Assembly: GCF_017676365.1 (NCBI RefSeq)
Contig: NZ_JADKMA010000067.1
Coordinates: 1 to 33,483, forward strand
Reading direction: 5' to 3'
Origin: Streptomyces oryzae
GTDB lineage: Bacteria; Actinomycetota; Actinomycetes; Streptomycetales; Streptomycetaceae
DNA: 33,483 nucleotides
Shown: piece by piece, positions 14,951 through 22,167 of the stretch
How the letters are laid out: each line of letters begins with the position of its first letter
Position numbering within the stretch: the first letter of the stretch is position 1
Notes under the pieces: generated by a model
What the model saw: only the letters and a program-made list of their open reading frames with translations
Databases searched by the model: none
Told to the model about the DNA's origin: nothing
Translations under genes and position numbers: made by a program

Positions 14951-14992
14951 AGGAGGCTGCCGCCGCAGAACCCACTGCGGCGACAGCCTCCT
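14951..14992. terminator. Bidirectional terminator between SH3-like and acetyltransferase genes
   Basis: AGGAGGCTGCCGCCGCAG (14951-14968) pairs with CTGCGGCGACAGCCTCCT (14975-14992), with one mismatch in 18 pairs and a 6-base loop. It separates the plus-strand stop at 14930 from the minus-strand stop at 15003. Confidence 0.8.
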
Positions 14993-15002
14993 CGGCATTC
15001 GG

Positions 15003-15857
15003 TCACGACGGCTGAGCCGACCCCTCCCGGGTCCGCTCGACCAGCAACTCCGCCTCCTGCGACGACAGTTCCACCCCGAACGTGTCCGACAGCAGCTTGG
15101 GCAGCTCGTGCGGCTCCACGGTGCGCTGCTCGTCGGGCTCGGGCTCCGTACTGTCCGCCGCCGTCGTCGTCCAGATGAGTCCGTCGAGCTGGTCGGTGCG
15201 GTCGGCGCGGATGCGCTGGAGGAACGGGCGGCGGTTGAAGGGGGAGTGGCCACTGGTGGCGATGAAGTGGTTGCCGAGCGCGTAGTCCACCGGATACTGC
15301 GGGTTCTCGGTGAAGTTGTGCCGCACCATCCAGCCGCCATGGCCGTCCGGCTGGTGCAGCGCCCAGCCGTCAGCGCCCGGCGTGATCTCCGTACGGCGCA
15401 GCAGGAACGGCCGGCCCTCGATCGTCACCTCGTTGCCGTCCACCAGCTCGATCGGGGCGAGCGGACTGATGCCGAAGCCGACATCGCTCAGCCAGCGCCG
15501 CCCGCCGAGATCGACGAGCAGCATCGCATGCGTCGCCGGAAGGATCTTCTCCGCACCCAGCTGCACCCGCCCGCTCACCGCGGTGAACCGGAAACCCAGC
15601 CGCTCCAGCGCCGCCGCGTACAGCGTGACGTGCTCATAGCAGTAACCGCCCCGCCCACGGCGGATCAGCTTCTCCTCCAGATCCGCCAACTCCAGCGAGA
15701 CCGACCGATACAGAAAACTGTCCAGATTGTCCCAGCGCACCGACAGCACATGCGCCCGCTGCAGCGCGCGCAACGTCTCCAGCGCGGGGACGCGCTCCCC
15801 CTCGTATCCCAGCCGGGAGAGATAGGCGTCGAGGTCGAGCTGGTCACCGTGCCACAT
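15003..15857 (-). CDS. Arylamine N-acetyltransferase
   Basis: A 284-residue NAT-family enzyme that transfers an acyl group from acyl-CoA to an arylamine or hydrazine. The thiol-protease-like triad is complete: Cys73 in RGGYCYE, His110 in ATHAMLL and Asp125 in SDVGFG. Length and motif spacing are normal for the family. In actinobacteria NAT homologues also act as amide synthases in antibiotic clusters, but no such cluster is nearby, so a detoxification enzyme is more likely. The ATG at 15857 has GGTGGGAG upstream. It follows the phosphosugar mutase on the same strand, separated by a terminator hairpin, and so is probably transcribed on its own. Confidence 0.9.
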   Translation of the reverse strand: MWHGDQLDLDAYLSRLGYEGERVPALETLRALQRAHVLSVRWDNLDSFLYRSVSLELADLEEKLIRRGRGGYCYEHVTLYAAALERLGFRFTAVSGRVQLGAEKILPATHAMLLVDLGGRRWLSDVGFGISPLAPIELVDGNEVTIEGRPFLLRRTEITPGADGWALHQPDGHGGWMVRHNFTENPQYPVDYALGNHFIATSGHSPFNRRPFLQRIRADRTDQLDGLIWTTTAADSTEPEPDEQRTVEPHELPKLLSDTFGVELSSQEAELLVERTREGSAQPS

Positions 15858-15913
15858 GTCGTCGGTCTCCCACCTGGAGCTCTTACGGGGCTGCTCGGGG
15901 AACCTACGCGAAG

Positions 15914-15949
15914 GGGGCGGCTATTCCGGAGGCGCGGAACAGCCGCCCC
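15914..15949. terminator. Terminator downstream of the phosphosugar mutase gene
   Basis: GGGGCGGCT (15914-15922) and AGCCGCCCC (15941-15949) form a 9-bp stem. TTCCG/CGGAA extends it inside, with one unpaired base on each side. It lies 14 bases past the mutase stop (minus strand, 15963) and upstream of the acetyltransferase gene. Confidence 0.7.
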
Positions 15950-15962
15950 TGGCCGCCCGGGC

Positions 15963-17702
15963 TCAGAGCCCCGTCGCCTGCTTCAGGTCGGCCTTGAGCT
16001 GTTCCAGTACGCCAGCGGCGCGCTCCCGTGCGCCGGGCAGCTCCGCGGAATCCCCGACCGGGACGACGACCTCGAGATAGCACTTGAGCTTCGGCTCCGT
16101 GCCGCTGGGCCGGACGACGACGCGTCCGCCCTCGACACCGTCGGCGCCCGCCAGCCGGTAGCGCAGCCCGTCCGTCGGGGGAAGGAGCTCGCTGCCCTGG
16201 TTCAGGTCGTCGGCCTGCGCCACGGCCAGTCCGCCCAGTGCGGCCGGCGGTTCGGCGCGCAGCCGCCGCATTCCGGAGGCGATCAGCGACAGGTCGGCCA
16301 CCCGCACCGACAGCTGGTCGGTGGCGTGGACGCCGTGCTCGACGTCGAGGTCGTCCAGCAGATCCGTCAGCGTGCGCCCGGCCTGCTTCAGCCCGGCGGC
16401 CAGTTCGGCGACGAGCAGCGCCGCCGTGATGCCGTCCTTGTCGCGTACGCCCTCCGGGTCGACGCAGTAGCCCAGCGCCTCCTCGTAGCCGTAGCGCAGC
16501 CCGTCCACCCGGGCCAGCCATTTGAAGCCGGTCAGCGTCTCGGTGTACGGCAGCCGCGCGGACTCGGCGATCCGGGAGAGCAGCGAGGAGGAGACGATGG
16601 TCGTCGCGAAGGTCCCCTCGGCGTGCTTGCCGATCAGGTGCGCTGCCAGCAGCGCGCCCACCTGGTCGCCGCGGAGCATCCGCCAGCCGGCCCCGGCTCG
16701 CGCGTCCGGTACGGCGACGGCGCAGCGGTCCGCGTCCGGGTCGTTGGCGATGATCACGTCGGGGCGCTCGCCGTGCTCGGCCTCCCAGGCGCGCGCGGTC
16801 GCGAACGCGCGGTCCATCGCGCCGGGCTCCTCCGGGTTGGGGAACGCGACGGTCGGGAAGTCCGGGTCGGGCTCGGCCTGTTCCGGCACCGGGACGAGCC
16901 CGGGGAAGCCCGCACGCGCGAAGGCGAGCTGCGCCGTGCGGTGCCCGACCCCGTGCATCGCGGTGTGCACGACCCGCACGTCGCGCGGCCAGCCCTCGGT
17001 GAGGACGGCGGCGGTACGCGCGAGATAGGCGTCCCGTACGTCGTCGCCGAGCACCTGCCAGCCGGAGCCGGGGCGGGGGACACCGCCCAGCGGCCCCACG
17101 GACGAGATCAGGTCCGCGATCTGTCCGTCGGCCGGCGGCACGATCTGCAGGCCGTCGTCCAGATAGACCTTGTAGCCGTTGTCGCGCGGCGGGTTGTGGC
17201 TGGCGGTGACCATGATCCCGGCGGCGGCGCCCAGATGCCGTACGGCGAACGCCAGCACGGGGGTGGGCAGCGGCTCGGGCAGCGTCGCGGCGCGCAGCCC
17301 GGCGCCGACCATCACGGCCGCGGTGTCCCGCGCGAAGTCGGCGCTCTTGTGCCGCGCGTCGTACCCGATCACCACCAGCGGCCGGTCCCCGTCCCCCGCG
17401 TGCGCCCGCAGATACGCGGCGATCCCGGCCGCCGCGCGAATGACGACGGCCCGGTTCATCCGCATCGGACCCGCGCCCAGTTCGCCGCGGAGTCCGGCCG
17501 TGCCGAACTGGAGGGTGCCGGAGAACCGGTCCCGCAGCTCGGCCACATCGCGGGCCTCGACCAGCTTGGCGAGCTCCTCGCGGGTCTCCGGGTCCGGGTC
17601 CTCGGCCAGCCAGTCGCGGGCCCGGGCGAGCAGCGCGTCGTCGTCCCGCAGGCCGTCGCTCATCTTCTTGGTCCTGCCTTTCACGGTGGGCTGGAGAGCC
17701 AT
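15963..17702 (-). CDS. Phospho-sugar mutase (phosphoglucomutase/phosphomannomutase family)
   Basis: A 579-residue alpha-D-phosphohexomutase. The phosphoserine loop TASHNPP holds Ser168. The metal-binding motif DPDADRC and the C-terminal phosphate-binding RPSGTEPKLKCY are intact, so the enzyme should be active. Annotated members are called phosphomannomutase, but the long form is also used for ribose/deoxyribose and glucose phosphates. Next to the PNP gene a phosphopentomutase-like role (ribose-1-phosphate to ribose-5-phosphate) is plausible (inference). I chose the ATG at 17702, where TACTCC precedes it by 6 bases and no Shine-Dalgarno sequence is seen. A second ATG at 17660 (MSDGLRDDD) is the alternative. 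Confidence 0.88.
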   Translation of the reverse strand: MALQPTVKGRTKKMSDGLRDDDALLARARDWLAEDPDPETREELAKLVEARDVAELRDRFSGTLQFGTAGLRGELGAGPMRMNRAVVIRAAAGIAAYLRAHAGDGDRPLVVIGYDARHKSADFARDTAAVMVGAGLRAATLPEPLPTPVLAFAVRHLGAAAGIMVTASHNPPRDNGYKVYLDDGLQIVPPADGQIADLISSVGPLGGVPRPGSGWQVLGDDVRDAYLARTAAVLTEGWPRDVRVVHTAMHGVGHRTAQLAFARAGFPGLVPVPEQAEPDPDFPTVAFPNPEEPGAMDRAFATARAWEAEHGERPDVIIANDPDADRCAVAVPDARAGAGWRMLRGDQVGALLAAHLIGKHAEGTFATTIVSSSLLSRIAESARLPYTETLTGFKWLARVDGLRYGYEEALGYCVDPEGVRDKDGITAALLVAELAAGLKQAGRTLTDLLDDLDVEHGVHATDQLSVRVADLSLIASGMRRLRAEPPAALGGLAVAQADDLNQGSELLPPTDGLRYRLAGADGVEGGRVVVRPSGTEPKLKCYLEVVVPVGDSAELPGARERAAGVLEQLKADLKQATGL

Positions 17703-17752
17703 GGGGTGGGAGTATCCGATCTCTGGCCGTCACAGAGGGTGACGCGGAGGGC

Positions 17753-18574
17753 TCAGATCCGCTTCAGCACCTCGCCGAGCAGCGTGCCCATGCGCACCGC
17801 CGAGTCCCGGCCCGCCTGCAGGACCTCTTCGTGGTTGAGGGGCTCGCCCGTCATCCCTGCGGCCAGGTTGGTCACCAGCGAGACGCCGAGCACCTCGGCC
17901 CCGGCCTCACGTGCGGCGATGGCTTCCAGGACGGTGGACATGCCCACGAGGTCGCCGCCGATGGTGCGGACGAAGCCGATCTCGGCCGGTGTCTCGTAGT
18001 GCGGCCCGGGGAGCTGGACGTAGACGCCCTCTTCCAGCGTCGGGTCGATCTCCTTGCACAGCGCGCGCAGCCGCGGCGAGTACAGATCGGTGAGGTCGAC
18101 GAAGTTGGCCCCGACGATGGGGGAGGTGGCGGTGAGGTTGATGTGGTCACTGATGAGGACCGGCTGACCCGGCCGCATGCCCGGCCGCAGCCCACCGCAG
18201 CCGTTGGTGAGGACGACGGTCTTGCAGCCCGCCGCCACGGCCGTACGCACCCCGTGCGCGACGGCCGCGACACCGCGGCCCTCGTACGCGTGCGTACGGC
18301 CGAGGAAGACGAGTGCGCGCTTGTCGCCCACCCGGTGCGAGCGGATCTTGCCGGCGTGGCCGGCGGCGGTCGGGGGCGGGAACCCCGGCAGCTCGGTGAC
18401 CGCGAGCTCGTGGTCGGCCACTCCGAGCGTGTCGGCCGCGGGCACCCAGCCGGAGCCCATGACGAGGGCCACGTCGTGGCTGTCCTCGCCGGTCAGGGCC
18501 CGCAGCTTGGCGGCGGCCTCCTCGGCGGAGCGGTAGGGGTCGTCGGCGATGTGCGTAGTGGCAGAAGCGTTCAC
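17753..18574 (-). CDS. Purine nucleoside phosphorylase (trimeric class)
   Basis: A 273-residue class I PNP that splits purine (deoxy)nucleosides with phosphate to base and (deoxy)ribose-1-phosphate. Typical motifs are present: VMGSGW near 40, PGFPPPTAAGHAG (64-76), LTNGCGG, YVQLPGPHYETPAEI, GMSTVLEA and the purine-binding VTNLAAGM followed by LNHEEV. The asparagine in VTN is the residue that favours 6-oxopurines in trimeric enzymes. Start is GTG at 18574, 6 bases after a TACCCT hexamer and without a ribosome binding site. The palindrome CTACGCGCGTAG sits 25 bases upstream, shared with deoC. It lies 50 bases before the mutase gene on the same strand. Confidence 0.93.
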   Translation of the reverse strand: MNASATTHIADDPYRSAEEAAAKLRALTGEDSHDVALVMGSGWVPAADTLGVADHELAVTELPGFPPPTAAGHAGKIRSHRVGDKRALVFLGRTHAYEGRGVAAVAHGVRTAVAAGCKTVVLTNGCGGLRPGMRPGQPVLISDHINLTATSPIVGANFVDLTDLYSPRLRALCKEIDPTLEEGVYVQLPGPHYETPAEIGFVRTIGGDLVGMSTVLEAIAAREAGAEVLGVSLVTNLAAGMTGEPLNHEEVLQAGRDSAVRMGTLLGEVLKRI

Positions 18575-18598
18575 GCGACGAGGGTAGCCCGTTATCGC

Positions 18599-18610
18599 CT
18601 ACGCGCGTAG
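18599..18610. promoter_or_regulatory. Palindromic operator CTACGCGCGTAG upstream of PNP
   Basis: This perfect 12-bp palindrome is identical to the one in the deoC promoter (11053-11064). It lies 25 bases before the PNP start, against 20 bases before the deoC ATG. Flanks differ (CGT before, GCG after on the coding strand). Two identical long palindromes at the same position before two nucleoside-catabolism genes argue for a common regulator. Confidence 0.65.
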
Positions 18611-18800
18611 ACGTAGGGCGCAACTGATGTGCAGGTCCGGACGAAGACACGGCCGCTATGCCTGTGGGGCGGTGCCTTCTGCCAGGTCTCATTCCGCGTA
18701 CCCCGCATAGGGGGCTGCGCTTGCCCACCCTGCGCCCCGGGGGCACCACCCGGCCGGAGGCTGGGGGAGCAGACTGCCCAAGCTTCGCGGAGAGCAATTC

Positions 18801-18852
18801 AGGGGCGCGGGGAACTGCGCGAGCAACCCAAAACGCACCCGCAGCCCGCAAC
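18801..18852. repeat. Streptomyces dispersed intergenic repeat, copy 1
   Basis: AGGGGCGCGGGGAAC (18801-18815), a short variable part, and CACCCGCAGCCCGCA (18836-18850) match blocks of an abundant Streptomyces intergenic element known from many genomes. The two blocks recur at 22035-22049 and 22099-22113. The rest of 18611-18892 contains C- and G-rich runs (GGGGCACC, CTGGGGGAG) belonging to the same decayed element, and no gene. Confidence 0.7.
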
Positions 18853-18892
18853 GGACAGCAAGGGGCACCCCCTCACCACAAGCGAGGCACCC

Positions 18893-19330
18893 TCAGCACG
18901 GCCGTTTGCGGAGCTCCATCACATAGTCGTGCGGCGCCCCCGCCGACTCCGCGGCGTCCGCGACATCCCCCAGGTAGCGGGCCGAGGGCAGACCGCCCTC
19001 ATAGCCGTTGAGGACGAAACACCACGCGGGCTCCTCGCCCTCCAACGTGTGCACCCGCACCCGCATCCGCCGGTATATGTCCAGCCCGACGCCCTCCCAG
19101 CGGTCCACGGAGTCCTCGTCCATCGGCGCGATGTCGTACAGCGCCACAAAGGTCTGACAGCGCGGCGCCTCCACGATCGTGGCCAGCGCCCCGTCCCATC
19201 CCATGTGCTCACCCCCGAAAGTGAGCCGCCAGTCCGTGAGCCAGCCGGTGCCCCGCAGCGGAGAGTGCGGAGCGCGGCGCGCCATCAGACGGGCGTCGAG
19301 ATTGCCGGCGTACGCGGCGTAGAGCGACAT
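18893..19330 (-). CDS. Gamma-glutamylcyclotransferase-like protein
   Basis: A 145-residue protein of the gamma-glutamylcyclotransferase/AIG2-like fold. Near the N-terminus YAAYAGNLD corresponds to the family's YGSNL substrate loop. A central hydrophobic strand follows, then acidic residues (EDSVDRWEGVGLDIYRR) that usually include the catalytic glutamate. Many members cleave gamma-glutamyl or mycothiol-related peptides; the substrate here is unknown. The ATG at 19330 is preceded by TACTCT with a 6-base gap, so it is probably leaderless. It is divergent from the LpdA-like gene, with fewer than 100 bases between the starts. Confidence 0.78.
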   Translation of the reverse strand: MSLYAAYAGNLDARLMARRAPHSPLRGTGWLTDWRLTFGGEHMGWDGALATIVEAPRCQTFVALYDIAPMDEDSVDRWEGVGLDIYRRMRVRVHTLEGEEPAWCFVLNGYEGGLPSARYLGDVADAAESAGAPHDYVMELRKRPC

Positions 19331-19427
19331 CCTTCGAGAGTAACGGCGCCCCTCACCCCGGAAGGTTCCGCGGCGAGGGAGCCCCCCACCGCGCCGCGCC
19401 GGTACCGCGTGCGGGACAATGGGGCAT

Positions 19428-20870
19428 GTGACTCGGATCGTGATCATCGGTGGCGGCCCTGGCGGATACGAAGCAGCCCTGGTGGCAGCGCAGCTCGGCG
19501 CGGAAGTCTCCGTCGTCGACTGCGACGGCCTCGGCGGCGCCTCGGTGCTCACCGACTGCGTACCGTCCAAGACGCTCATCGCCACCGCCGAGGTGATGAC
19601 CAACTTCGACTCCTCGTACGAAGAGCTCGGCATCCGGGTCGAGGACACCACGCACGACCCCGACGACCCGGCCCGCGTCGTGGGCGTCGACATCCGCAAG
19701 GTCAACCGCCGCGTCAAGCGCCTGGCCCTCGCCCAGTCGCACGACATCACCGCCTCCGTCACCCGTGCGGGAGGCCGCGTGGTGCGGGGCCGTGGCCGCC
19801 TCGAGCCCGGCCAGGCGGCCGACGGCTCCCGCGTCGTGACCGTCACGGCAGCGGACGGCAGCCAGGAGCAGCTCACCGCGGACGCCGTGCTGATCGCCAC
19901 CGGCGGCCACCCGCGCGAGATCCCCGACGCGCGCCCGGACGGCGAGCGCATCCTGAACTGGACGCAGCTCTACGACCTCACCGAGCAGCCCGAGGAACTT
20001 ATCGTCATCGGCTCGGGCGTGACGGGTGCCGAGTTCGCCGGCGCCTACCAGGCGCTGGGCTCGCAGGTCACCCTCGTCTCGTCCCGCGACCGGGTGCTGC
20101 CCGGCGAGGACCCGGACGCCGCCGCCGTTCTGGAGGACGTCTTCCGGCGCCGCGGAATGAACGTGATGAGCCGCTCCCGGGCCGCCTCCGCCAAGCTGAC
20201 GGACGACGACCGGGTGGAGGTCACGCTCCAGGACGGCCGTACGATCACCGGCACGCACTGCCTGGTGGCGGTCGGCGCCATCCCGAACACCGCGGACATG
20301 GGCCTGGAGGAGGCGGGCGTCCGGCTCAAGGAGTCGGGCCACATCTGGACCGACAAGGTCTCCCGCACCTCGGCGCCCGGCGTCTACGCCGCCGGCGACT
20401 GCACCGGCGTTCTCGCGCTCGCCTCCGTCGCCGCCATGCAGGGCCGGATCGCGATGTACCACTTCCTCGGCGACACGGTGAACCCGCTCGACCTCAAGAC
20501 CGTCTCCGCGAACGTCTTCACCGACCCGGAGATCGCGACCGTCGGCTACTCCCAGGCGGACGTCGACAAGGGCGCCATAGAGGCGCGGGTCGTCAAGCTG
20601 CCGCTGCTGCGCAACCCGCGGGCCAAGATGCAGGGCATCAGGGACGGTTTCGTGAAGCTGTTCTGCCGCCCCGGCACCGGGATCGTCGTCGGCGGTGTGG
20701 TCGTCGCGCCGCGGGCCAGCGAGCTGATCCATCCCATCGCGATCGCCGTCGACAACAATCTGACCGTCGAGCAGATCGCGAACACCTTCACCGTCTACCC
20801 CTCGCTCACGGGCTCGATCGCCGAGGTCGCCCGTCAGCTGCACACCCGCAAGCTGGCCGAACCCCACTGA
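19428..20870 (+). CDS. LpdA-like flavoprotein (NAD(P)H:quinone dehydrogenase), not a true lipoamide dehydrogenase
   Basis: A 480-residue pyridine nucleotide-disulfide oxidoreductase-fold protein. FAD binding is shown by IIIGGGPGGYEAAL at the N-terminus and the second motif YAAGDCTG near the middle. The redox site reads GGASVLTDCVPSK, so one of the two cysteines of the canonical GGTCLNVGCIPSK disulfide is missing. The C-terminal HxHPTxSE base motif is replaced by FTVYPSLTGSI. Both changes match Mycobacterium tuberculosis LpdA (Rv3303c), a quinone reductase, so lipoamide dehydrogenase activity is unlikely. GTG at 19428 was chosen because GACAAT ends 7 bases before it; the ATG at 19419 overlaps that hexamer. 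Confidence 0.87.
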   Translation: MTRIVIIGGGPGGYEAALVAAQLGAEVSVVDCDGLGGASVLTDCVPSKTLIATAEVMTNFDSSYEELGIRVEDTTHDPDDPARVVGVDIRKVNRRVKRLALAQSHDITASVTRAGGRVVRGRGRLEPGQAADGSRVVTVTAADGSQEQLTADAVLIATGGHPREIPDARPDGERILNWTQLYDLTEQPEELIVIGSGVTGAEFAGAYQALGSQVTLVSSRDRVLPGEDPDAAAVLEDVFRRRGMNVMSRSRAASAKLTDDDRVEVTLQDGRTITGTHCLVAVGAIPNTADMGLEEAGVRLKESGHIWTDKVSRTSAPGVYAAGDCTGVLALASVAAMQGRIAMYHFLGDTVNPLDLKTVSANVFTDPEIATVGYSQADVDKGAIEARVVKLPLLRNPRAKMQGIRDGFVKLFCRPGTGIVVGGVVVAPRASELIHPIAIAVDNNLTVEQIANTFTVYPSLTGSIAEVARQLHTRKLAEPH

Positions 20871-20985
20871 CTCCACGTGACGGCACTGGGCGGGGGCGAA
20901 GCCGCACCGGATCGGTCCCGAACTGATCCCCTATACCACGTTCGGTGCCGCCATACGAACAACTTCGGTTAATCGACGCATAGTG

Positions 20986-21015
20986 CTGAACGTAGACGGT
21001 CGTTGGCGTTACTGT
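20986..21015 (+). promoter_or_regulatory. Leaderless promoter of the deoR-family gene
   Basis: CTGAAC (20986-20991), 18 bases and TACTGT (21010-21015) form a promoter whose -10 ends 7 bases before the GTG at 21023. A loose inverted repeat GTTCG/CGAAC (20940-20944 / 20956-20960) lies upstream. Confidence 0.5.
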
Positions 21016-21022
21016 CAGTTCC

Positions 21023-21964
21023 GTGTTCGCTGCGGAACGTCGTCAATTGATCCTCGAAATGGTGCGAGCTAACGGAGCGGTCTCCCTCCGCGAGCTGGCC
21101 CGCGTCGTCCAGACCTCCGAAGTGACCGTACGCCGTGACGTGCGGGCGCTGGAGGCCGAAGGACTCCTCGACCGCCGTCACGGCGGGGCCGTACTGCCGG
21201 GGGGATTCACCCGGGAGTCCGGCTTCCCCCAGAAATCCCACCTGGCCACCGCGGAGAAGACGGCCATCGCCGACCTCGCCGCGGGTCTCGTCTCGGAGGG
21301 CGAGGCCGTCGTCGTCGGAGCCGGAACGACGACGCAGGAACTCGCGCGGCGGCTGGCCAGAGTGCCGGGCCTGACCGTCGTCACCAACTCGCTGCTGGTG
21401 GCGCAGGCGTTGGCGCACGCCAACCGGGTGGAAGTGGTGATGACCGGCGGCACCCTGCGCGGCTCCAACTACGCCCTGGTCGGCAGCGGCGCCGAGCAGT
21501 CACTCCAGGGCCTGCGGGTCTCCCGCGCCTTCCTCTCCGGCAGCGGGCTGACGGCCGAGCGCGGGCTGTCCACCTCCAACATGCTCTCCGCGAGCGTGGA
21601 CCGGGCGCTGGTGCAGGCGGCCGGCGAGGTGGTGGTCCTGGCCGACCACACCAAGCTGGGGACCGACACCATGTTCCAGACGGTGCCCACCGATGTGATC
21701 ACCCGCCTGGTGACGGACGAGCCGCCGCCGCACGACGACCGTGCGGAGACGGAGTTGCAGGCGCTCGCCGATCGCGGCGTCCAGATCGCCGTCGCCGGCA
21801 CCTCGCCCGCTGCCCCCGAGAGGGGGCGCTCCGAGGTCCCCATGCCCACCCCGCGGCGGGCCGCCGCCCAGGGTGGGAGCGCGCATCAGGGGAGCCCCGG
21901 TCATCTCCGCTCGGCCCCCGCTGGCCCGCCCCGGGTGGCGGACCTGGCGCCCAGGCGCCGTTAG
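21023..21964 (+). CDS. DeoR-family transcriptional regulator
   Basis: A 313-residue DeoR repressor. The N-terminal helix-turn-helix (FAAERRQLILEMVRANGAVSL, then TVRRDVRALEAEGLLDRRHGGAV) is followed by a sugar-isomerase-like sensor domain that binds phosphorylated sugars in this family (AGTTTQELA and VVVLADHTKLG are characteristic). The C-terminal 40-50 residues form an Arg/Pro/Ala-rich tail not needed for the fold. GTG at 21023 is leaderless by the -10 spacing. It is adjacent to LpdA-like and CapA-like genes. Given the nucleoside genes in the window it could sense a pentose phosphate, but nothing links it directly to the deoC/PNP palindrome. Confidence 0.88.
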   Translation: MFAAERRQLILEMVRANGAVSLRELARVVQTSEVTVRRDVRALEAEGLLDRRHGGAVLPGGFTRESGFPQKSHLATAEKTAIADLAAGLVSEGEAVVVGAGTTTQELARRLARVPGLTVVTNSLLVAQALAHANRVEVVMTGGTLRGSNYALVGSGAEQSLQGLRVSRAFLSGSGLTAERGLSTSNMLSASVDRALVQAAGEVVVLADHTKLGTDTMFQTVPTDVITRLVTDEPPPHDDRAETELQALADRGVQIAVAGTSPAAPERGRSEVPMPTPRRAAAQGGSAHQGSPGHLRSAPAGPPRVADLAPRRR

Positions 21965-22023
21965 GCGCTCTCAGGCCGGTCTTGTTCACGCCACATGGGG
22001 GCCGGCAAGCGACGGAGGGGAGA

Positions 22024-22126
22024 CGCGCCCCGTAAGGGGCGCGGGGAACGGCTCCCCCCCCCAGCTCTTCGAGCAGGGGGTGCCCCCACACCACAGATCA
22101 CCCGCAGCCCGCAGACATCGGACAGG
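22024..22126. repeat. Streptomyces dispersed repeat, copy 2, with terminator-like hairpin
   Basis: The perfect stem CGCGCCCC-GTAA-GGGGCGCG (22024-22043) overlaps AGGGGCGCGGGGAAC (22035-22049) and is followed by CACCCGCAGCCCGCA (22099-22113). Both blocks are shared with copy 1 at 18801-18852. A palindromic insert (CCCCCCAGCT...AGCAGGGGG) separates them. It lies between the deoR-family and CapA-like genes and probably terminates the former. Confidence 0.7.
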
Positions 22127-22154
22127 GGCAGCCCCTCCCCGGACACCGAACCAC

Positions 22155-22160
22155 TACCGT
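22155..22160 (+). promoter_or_regulatory. Leaderless -10 element of the CapA-like gene
   Basis: TACCGT at 22155-22160 ends 7 bases before the GTG at 22168, with no ribosome binding site. This supports the GTG at 22168 over the GTG at 22159, which overlaps the hexamer. Confidence 0.5.
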
Positions 22161-22167
22161 GGAATAC

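Noticed and set aside
15108..17999. 963-residue plus-strand open frame
   Set aside because: It runs antisense through the acetyltransferase, phosphosugar mutase and PNP genes, has a His/Arg/Gly/Pro-biased composition and no recognisable domain. It is a by-product of very high third-position GC.
18629..20926. 765-residue plus-strand open frame
   Set aside because: It overlaps the LpdA-like gene in another frame and the gamma-glutamylcyclotransferase-like gene in antisense; composition is Arg/Gly/Pro-rich shadow coding.
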